A DNA stretch of 64,000 nt, taken from assembly GCA_017447865.1 (NCBI GenBank), contig JAFSMO010000074.1:1-64000 (forward strand), given 5' to 3'. The stretch's first letter is position 1. Each line of letters opens with the position of its first letter. Positions 59,021 to 64,000 of this stretch are shown piece after piece. The notes under the pieces are model-generated. The model was not told where the DNA came from. It made no database searches and saw nothing but the letters and a program-made list of their open reading frames with translations. A program made the translations under genes and the position numbers. This DNA comes from Thermoguttaceae bacterium (GTDB lineage: Bacteria > Planctomycetota > Planctomycetia > Pirellulales > Thermoguttaceae).

Positions 59021-60199
59021 ATGTATCGTATCTTTCTCATTTTCTGTGTCTCATTTTTTTCGGTTTCTTTTCTTTTCGCAGAGAAAATGCCTGATACTTT
59101 CGAGTCAGAAATGATTGACATATCGAAAGCCTATTCCTCCTTTGACGAATTGATTCCTATAAAGGATGAGTTTGAAACGACAAAAGATTACTCTGAAAAA
59201 ACGAAAAAACTGATTCTGGGATCTTCTTTTTTCAATGGAAATCCTGATAGGTATTTCTATGTGCCCGTGGAAGATATTGAATTCATCTACGATGCAGATA
59301 AACAGGAAGGATCTTTTAAAAACATTCGTATTAACCATATGTTCAAACACCAGGTGAAATCCGATGATATTTATTGCCTCATATTGAAAAAGACATCATT
59401 TGGTTTCCAGAAAAAAAACGCCTTGGGGGGAGACTTCTATGTGATTGCATTTCACAATGATAGTGGTAATAGTATTCCAACCTCATTGTCAAAGCCAATG
59501 GATGTTGCAACGGCAAAAGAGACAAAACAAAACTGCAAAGCTGTCGTAAAATTTAGCGTCTCACCGCAAGAGAACGCAGAGAAACTTATTCTGTTCCACG
59601 TTGGAAATTACAAAGGCTTTTATGCCCAATCGGTTTCATTGATTGTTTATAACCAGGAGACGAAAGAGATTTACGATAATATCGATTTGGCCAACTATAA
59701 AAATCCTGAAAAAGAAGCCAAGGAAAAGAACAAGAAGGAACGCGCTCAAAAAGTAATGGAATTTTTTCAGGACTGGGAAACTCCTGAAGGGAAATTTTTC
59801 GGCAAATACATAAAAACTCAAAAGAATATTGCTTATTTTGAGAAAGAGGATGGAACTGAAGTTCAAGTAAGCCTTGACGATCTTTCTCCCCAATATCACG
59901 ATTTGATTAAACTGGCACAAACCTTTAAACGGGTTAAAACCGCCCTGCTGAAACCACGAATGTGGGATTCTGATTCCAAGAAAAAATACAAAGCGACATT
60001 TGTCCAAATCGCCCCACATCCTGTTTTGAAAAACCAACTATATATATTTTTGAAGCTGGACAACGGTGAAATCCGTAAAATTCTTGTTACTCGTTTGAGT
60101 ACAAGAGACAAAAAATGGTTTGAGAATACATACAATGAATTCCTGAAAGCCAAAGAGCATTACGAAGAAAAATACTCCGTCAAACTTCTGGATGAATGA
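59021..60199 (+). CDS. Exported SHD1-like protein, paralogue 3
   Basis: 392 residues, the shortest of the three because the middle domain and linker are reduced. Signal peptide (RIFLIFCVSFFSVSFLFA), EKMPDTFESEMIDISKAYSSF, ADKQEGSFKNIRIN, QSVSLIVYNQETKEIYDNIDL, then the SHD1-like DWETPEGKFFGKYIKTQKN and terminal RDKKWFENTYNEFLKAKEHY. GGAGG lies 6 nt before the ATG. It has its own promoter. Confidence 0.82.
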   Translation: MYRIFLIFCVSFFSVSFLFAEKMPDTFESEMIDISKAYSSFDELIPIKDEFETTKDYSEKTKKLILGSSFFNGNPDRYFYVPVEDIEFIYDADKQEGSFKNIRINHMFKHQVKSDDIYCLILKKTSFGFQKKNALGGDFYVIAFHNDSGNSIPTSLSKPMDVATAKETKQNCKAVVKFSVSPQENAEKLILFHVGNYKGFYAQSVSLIVYNQETKEIYDNIDLANYKNPEKEAKEKNKKERAQKVMEFFQDWETPEGKFFGKYIKTQKNIAYFEKEDGTEVQVSLDDLSPQYHDLIKLAQTFKRVKTALLKPRMWDSDSKKKYKATFVQIAPHPVLKNQLYIFLKLDNGEIRKILVTRLSTRDKKWFENTYNEFLKAKEHYEEKYSVKLLDE

Positions 60200-60737
60200 T
60201 TCACCAGGAGCAGCCCTGTACCCACAAAGCCGAACCGCGGGTCAAAAACCGGGTCACAAAATGAAAATCATTCAATAGAAAGGAAACGCAAGGAAAATTT
60301 TTAGAGGTGTCTCAAGTGTCGTAAAAAAGGACACTTGAGACGCACGAACAAGAAAATAAAAAAAGGCAGGTGAACCTGAATTCTCCTGCCTGAGTACCGG
60401 TATAGGGCTAAATTGACCCCGTAAAATACGATACCTGACAGTGGGCGGGGGATAAAATAGGGGATAGACGGCGGATTTAATTCCGTTCCTTTTTCAATCC
60501 TTCACCCCGCCCAAACCCTTCTTTTTGGCCCTGTTTCGGCTCGATGATGGTCCGCGTTCCTGCTTGAATATTGGTTTCTTTTCTTACGAGGCTTTGTTTT
60601 CCTCCGGCGAGTTAGGTTTCGCCTGAGGTTGTTTATATTCAGACAATATTCATACAGAAAGCCGTTTTTTCCGGTTTCGGGGTTTTTGTAGTCCCTAAAA
60701 GGATTATTTCGCGTTTCCACGGATTTCAGGCGTATTG
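60200..60737. other. Intergenic region with hairpins
   Basis: 538 nt without a well-supported gene. It contains a perfect 12-bp stem (60309-60320 with 60330-60341, GTCTCAAGTGTC) and a minus-strand terminator at 60355-60390. A 79-residue minus-strand frame (60502-60741) overlaps the end of the next gene by 4 nt but has a TTG start and an odd basic composition; I do not call it. Confidence 0.55.
60355..60390 (-). terminator. Minus-strand terminator
   Basis: Minus-strand GGCAGG and CCTGCC stem followed by TTTTTTTATTTT. It would end a transcript from the gene at 60738-61433, about 350 nt beyond that gene's stop. Confidence 0.65.
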
Positions 60738-61433
60738 TCAAAATTCCTCGCCAGTCCAGTAAATATCAATCCTACGTAACCTTTCTTCGTAGGTATAAAA
60801 ATAACTTGCGTACCATTGAATATCGCCTTTGAAAGATTTCCAAAACGGACTTGGAAATTGTTTATGGGTCTTATAAATTTCAAACAGAGCCATAGCAGTT
60901 AAATCGTCCACTTGATCATTATTACGCCCCCCGGTAGTAAGTATAGTCAATTTACCAGAAAGCCCTTCTTCACCGCATTGATCATCCAGATACCGCAAGT
61001 ACCCCTCGGGATCGTGATTACAATAGAATTTCCATATTTCGGTGGCTGGAACTTCCATAGTGCGTGACGTTTCCACAAGTCTTCTTTTCATTGTTTCATC
61101 GGGCTTTGGCAAAGATGGTGTTTGAGCAGACTCATTTTTTCCTGAATGGGTATCTGGAACTTCCACAGTTTGAGACGCTTCAACGTGTCTGCTTTCCATA
61201 GTTTCTTCGGACTTTGACAAAGATGGTGTTTGAGCAGACTGTTTGTTTCCTGAACTGGAATTGGGCCTCCCCCCTGAAAAAAGAAAAATAATTCCCAAAA
61301 CTACAACGATTCCGACTCCGATAATTATCCCCATCGGCGGCTTTTGCTTCTTTTTGGCTGGTTTTTTAGAAGATTTGGACGATGTGGTCTTAGGACTTTT
61401 GTTTTCAAAGGATTCAAAATTCAGGTTTGACAT
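60738..61433 (-). CDS. Membrane-anchored protein with internal duplicated stalk
   Basis: 231 residues. A Lys-rich N-terminus (SSKSSKKPAKKKQKPP) precedes one membrane helix (MGIIIGVGIVVVLGIIFLF, about 34-52), so the C-terminus is probably outside. Residues about 64-98 and 99-133 are two copies of a stalk unit (SAQTPSLSKSEETMESRHVE and SAQTPSLPKPDETMKRRLVE). A folded C-terminal domain follows (IWKFYCNHDPEGYLRYLDDQ, DDLTAMALFEIYKTHKQFP). I do not recognise it. GGAGG lies 6 nt before the ATG. Confidence 0.82.
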   Translation of the reverse strand: MSNLNFESFENKSPKTTSSKSSKKPAKKKQKPPMGIIIGVGIVVVLGIIFLFSGGRPNSSSGNKQSAQTPSLSKSEETMESRHVEASQTVEVPDTHSGKNESAQTPSLPKPDETMKRRLVETSRTMEVPATEIWKFYCNHDPEGYLRYLDDQCGEEGLSGKLTILTTGGRNNDQVDDLTAMALFEIYKTHKQFPSPFWKSFKGDIQWYASYFYTYEERLRRIDIYWTGEEF

Positions 61434-61504
61434 TTAGGGCCTCCGGTCTGTTTGGGGACAGTTTGTAAAAGGAATCAGAACAATTTCCAGATTCCTAAAC
61501 CGCG

Positions 61505-61533
61505 ATTATACAAAATATCCTTGCCCTATTCAA
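61505..61533 (-). promoter_or_regulatory. Promoter of the stalk-protein gene
   Basis: Minus-strand TTGAAT, a 17-nt spacer and a perfect TATAAT; CCCC abuts the -35 box. Confidence 0.78.
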
Positions 61534-61616
61534 GGGGACCGGCGATGTGATTTTCTGAAAAAATAAAGATTTTTGTGAAACTTTTTCGCACGGGAATTTA
61601 ATGACTGATTTAACTC

Positions 61617-61644
61617 TTGACGAAATGCAGATTTGAGTTATACT
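61617..61644 (+). promoter_or_regulatory. Promoter of the helix-turn-helix gene
   Basis: TTGACG, a 16-nt spacer and TATACT, about 48 nt before the ATG. It is divergent from the promoter at 61505. Confidence 0.72.
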
Positions 61645-61691
61645 TGTAATCAGTGGGGAAACTTCTTTACTTTGGCAGAAATGAGGATTAT

Positions 61692-62174
61692 ATGAAAAGT
61701 TTGGAAACTCAAAAAGAGTTTATGCGATTACGGGCGGCGGGTCTTTCTCTGAAAGAGATTTCGGAAAAAGTCGGTGTGGCGAAAAGTACCTGTTGTATTT
61801 GGGAAAAAAAGTTTTCACTCGAACTTGGGGAGTTGCGGAAACTCGAATTGGAGGCCCTTTATAAAGAATGTGAAGCGACGAATGAGGCCCGGTTGCGTAT
61901 GTTACACCGCTCCTTGAAGAAAGTGAATGAAGCGATTGCAGAGGTGGATTTTTCCGCGATTCCGCCCGAAAGATTATTTGATATTCAGTTTAGACTGATC
62001 AATACGATTGGGAATTATTACAAACCTTTGGACTTGCATAAAAGTATGAGTGATCTTTTGGCCTCTACCGATATGGAATATCCAGACGGTTGGGAAAGAC
62101 AGGCGGAAAAGGACGCGAAATTAAAGATTTCCCCGGAATTGATTCAGGAAAACGCGGAATCCGCCCAAAATTAG
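61692..62174 (+). CDS. Helix-turn-helix protein, terminase-small-subunit-like
   Basis: 160 residues. An N-terminal helix-turn-helix (QKEFMRLRAAGLSLKEISEK, then VGVAKSTCCIWEKKF) is followed by a long helical region (LYKECEATNEARLRMLHRSL). This layout is seen in phage small terminase subunits and in some mobile-element regulators; I cannot choose between them. ATG 61692 is preferred since GAGG lies 5 nt upstream; the frame is open from 61653. No large terminase is in the window. Confidence 0.72.
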   Translation: MKSLETQKEFMRLRAAGLSLKEISEKVGVAKSTCCIWEKKFSLELGELRKLELEALYKECEATNEARLRMLHRSLKKVNEAIAEVDFSAIPPERLFDIQFRLINTIGNYYKPLDLHKSMSDLLASTDMEYPDGWERQAEKDAKLKISPELIQENAESAQN

Positions 62175-62275
62175 AACGATTTTGAACGATTTTGGCAGTT
62201 TCTGAAAGCAATTTCGGGACAAAATAAACTGAACAGGAACAAGTTTCTGATTCGTAAAACACGGGATTAAATGCG

Positions 62276-62328
62276 TTTTAGGGGAGTGCATTTCGCAGCA
62301 AAATATAACGAAATTGCTCTCCCCTAAA
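62276..62328 (+). terminator. Imperfect inverted repeat after the helix-turn-helix gene
   Basis: TTTAGGGGAGTGCATTTCG pairs with CGAAATTGCTCTCCCCTAAA with one bulge and one mismatch around a 14-nt loop. There is no T-run, so it may be a repeat or an operator rather than a classical terminator. Confidence 0.5.
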
Positions 62329-62424
62329 CTTGGATTCCAGCCCCATAAGAATTGCTCTGATTTTGGAAGGACCCGTGAAGGTTAGGATGAAAAGACATTG
62401 CTTTTAACTGGTATTTCAGAGAAT

Positions 62425-62859
62425 TCAATCGGAGGGGTTTTCACTGGATTCAGTTTTTTGCTTTTCCCAATATTGGGGCCAGTCTAAATCATAAACTCCT
62501 TTTGAAATTTTCAGATCGTCATAAATGGCGACTTTAACGTTTTCAATTTCGATTAGGCGTTTGAAATCGATATGGTTAATATCCTCGTAGTATTCCACTT
62601 TATCGAGTGATAGGAGGTGAAGTGTTAGTGTTTTTTTTCTTACTCTTTCCTTCAAGAGCTTTGTATTTCTACAACCACACCGATTTTGCAGAGCGGCATA
62701 AGCGGCACAATATTTAGCCCACTCATTGATTGCGGCAATTTTTTCCTCAAGAGTAAATGAATCCTTGAGAAACACTTTTGCGGCTTCATCGTCAAAGTTC
62801 AATTTCATTACTTCAATATCCGAAGCCATAATGCAGACGATTCGTTTTTTATCACCCAT
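62425..62859 (-). CDS. Hypothetical protein
   Basis: 144 residues, soluble. It starts MGDKKRIVCIMASDIEVMKL and is helical in the middle (SFTLEEKIAAINEWAKYCAA), with a CGC motif (NRCGCRN) near residue 61 and a hydrophilic, Ser/Glu-rich end. I recognise no domain. AAGGAGG lies 7 nt before the ATG, an excellent ribosome-binding site, so the gene is very likely real. Confidence 0.8.
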   Translation of the reverse strand: MGDKKRIVCIMASDIEVMKLNFDDEAAKVFLKDSFTLEEKIAAINEWAKYCAAYAALQNRCGCRNTKLLKERVRKKTLTLHLLSLDKVEYYEDINHIDFKRLIEIENVKVAIYDDLKISKGVYDLDWPQYWEKQKTESSENPSD

Positions 62860-63110
62860 TCGTTTACCTCCTTTGAACGTTTCGACAGATTCAGGATTTT
62901 TCTTTAGTGGGATCGTGGAGGCTGGAAGCCACTTGTTCTTTTAATTTCTGAAAATCTGATTCTCATTCCAAATTGCTTTGTACTCAGGCGGCTTGCGCCC
63001 TTCTTTGGGCCTGCTCTTTTGATTTGGGGGTACTTCCCTAATTTTGAAATAAGTGGTAATATATAGCGTATAGAAGTTGTAAGGTTATTCTAAAAGCAAA
63101 GGGCGGAAAT

Positions 63111-64000
63111 ATGGCTATTAGTCAAGAAAAGGTTTGTGGCTGGCTGGTTTATTATGGAAGCGGGGAAGTTGGTCAATATCCCCATAACGTGATTGAATTG
63201 GAAGTGATTCCAGAGGTTTGGGAATTGTATGTGGTGAAGTACCCGGACAATTTCGATACATCCGAATATTACGGCTTTTTTGCTTGGAAGCGTGAACTCT
63301 CTTTTGACGAAAAAAGAAGTGCTGGTCGCTTAACAAAACAGATTCAAGACTTGAGTGATGACTTTACAAAATTTCAAGAGTATTGCTTGAAAAATTGGAA
63401 TGACTTTTGCGCTGAATACAAGCATTTACCCCCGGAAAGGATTCAGGCGGCAAAGAAATTTTGCGTGCTGGATTCCGTGCCTACTCCGGCGGCTCCGTCT
63501 GATCCGGTTGAATACGTTTTGGATTTCGCGGTACAGAATAAATCGGGTAATGTTTGGCCGGGGGTGGTGATTCTCGGACCTCTTGCCTCTCCGTCTGGTT
63601 TTATGAAAGCATTGGAAACCAATATTAGTTTGAGAGAAATAATTAAACGGTCATTAGGTAAAAACGCAAGTGGCGGTTTTGAGCACGTTGAAATTCAAGA
63701 AAGAGGAAAGTATTTTGAGCAACACCCTGAAAGAAGGTTTAATTCTCAAATTATTCCTGAATTAGCCGATTTTGTAAAAGCATATAACGCGGGTGGCTCG
63801 CAGGCGGCCCTGGCCTCCGGTTCCTCTCTGGTTAGCTCTGATCCCGTTCCGGCAGTCCCTGCTGATTCCGTTCTTGAAGATGTTACGGCGTTTATTTATG
63901 ATGGAATAACAAAGGAAATTAAAGCTCCGGTGCGTGATTCCAAAAGGAAAACGACCTTAACCGAACTGGAAAAGACGAATGCCAAATTGGATAGTATTGA
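63111..64000 (+). CDS. Hypothetical protein, cut by the right window edge
   Basis: An open frame from ATG 63111 to the window end without a stop, at least 296 codons. It starts MAISQEKVCGWLVYYGSGEV and continues with several Trp/Tyr-rich segments (GFFAWKRELSFDEKR, NWNDFCAEYKHLPPERIQAA). Two low-complexity Ala/Pro/Ser linkers (PTPAAPSDP, VPAVPADS) divide it into at least three domains. No known domain recognised. Only a weak GGGCGG precedes the ATG. Confidence 0.75.
   Translation, partial: MAISQEKVCGWLVYYGSGEVGQYPHNVIELEVIPEVWELYVVKYPDNFDTSEYYGFFAWKRELSFDEKRSAGRLTKQIQDLSDDFTKFQEYCLKNWNDFCAEYKHLPPERIQAAKKFCVLDSVPTPAAPSDPVEYVLDFAVQNKSGNVWPGVVILGPLASPSGFMKALETNISLREIIKRSLGKNASGGFEHVEIQERGKYFEQHPERRFNSQIIPELADFVKAYNAGGSQAALASGSSLVSSDPVPAVPADSVLEDVTAFIYDGITKEIKAPVRDSKRKTTLTELEKTNAKLDSI

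Noticed and set aside
60502..60741. 79-residue minus-strand frame overlapping the stop of the stalk-protein gene
   Set aside because: It starts with TTG without a ribosome-binding site, and the Arg/Lys/Asn-rich product looks random. A terminator beyond it at 60355 keeps a small chance that it is translated.
61692..62174. Naming the helix-turn-helix gene as a phage terminase small subunit
   Set aside because: No large terminase, portal or capsid gene is visible, and helix-turn-helix proteins of this layout also occur in other mobile elements.

Overview
The window is bacterial chromosome, most likely from a member of the Planctomycetota (PVC superphylum), possibly an anaerobic or host-associated one. 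The lineage call rests on several genes together: a PVC-type small basic protein (19473-19694), an alternative GlmU-like nucleotidyltransferase, three secreted SHD1-like proteins, a PQQ-like propeller protein, secreted sialidase-like and glycosidase genes, a squalene-cyclase-like toroid domain and a divergent UvrA. Hybrid cluster protein and a His-type (sulfide-dependent) Thi4 fit low-oxygen life. This is inference from gene content; no rRNA is present.

Layout. 0-6 kb: the 5' end of tuf preceded by tRNA-Thr, -Tyr, -Gly and -Thr on one minus-strand transcript, a GH39-like/toroid fusion enzyme, hcp and rpsR. 6-13 kb: an unrecognised 1472-residue protein, a secreted esterase and a leucine-rich-repeat gene bracketed by two inverted copies of a 93-bp palindromic element. 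13-22.6 kb: trpE, an acyl-ACP-synthetase-like enzyme with a near-perfect parS site between them, a repeat-rich thioredoxin-fold protein, DUF167, the small basic protein, a YqeG-type phosphatase, a large membrane protein and a zinc-ribbon protein. 22.7-30.5 kb: a four-gene minus-strand cluster (SIS-domain sugar isomerase, giant secreted putative glycosidase, nucleotidyltransferase-fold protein, GH42-like enzyme). 30.8-43 kb: DUF445, sialidase-like protein, argS-uvrA, NRDE protein, coiled-coil zinc-ribbon protein, GH2. 43.4-47.8 kb: a sulfate transport operon (small membrane protein, sbp, cysT, cysW, cysA) with a palindromic element in three of its gaps. 48-54.8 kb: GlmU-like, thi4, PQQ-like propeller, HtrA-like protease, csrA-GH16. 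From about 54.8 kb to the right edge the DNA is visibly more AT-rich and accessory: three tandem paralogous secreted proteins, a fused-duplication membrane protein, unknown genes, a helix-turn-helix protein and a gene cut by the window end.

Working together: the secreted GH39-, GH42-, GH2-, GH16-, sialidase- and esterase-like enzymes point to scavenging of complex plant or host glycans. The sulfate importer feeds sulfur assimilation. Two non-genic themes recur. First, sigma70-type promoters with 16-17 nt spacers are often preceded directly by a run of 5-8 C or G. Second, intergenic palindromic elements are frequent, several of them built from two hairpin-bearing arms. The parS match suggests the window lies in the origin-proximal part of the chromosome.
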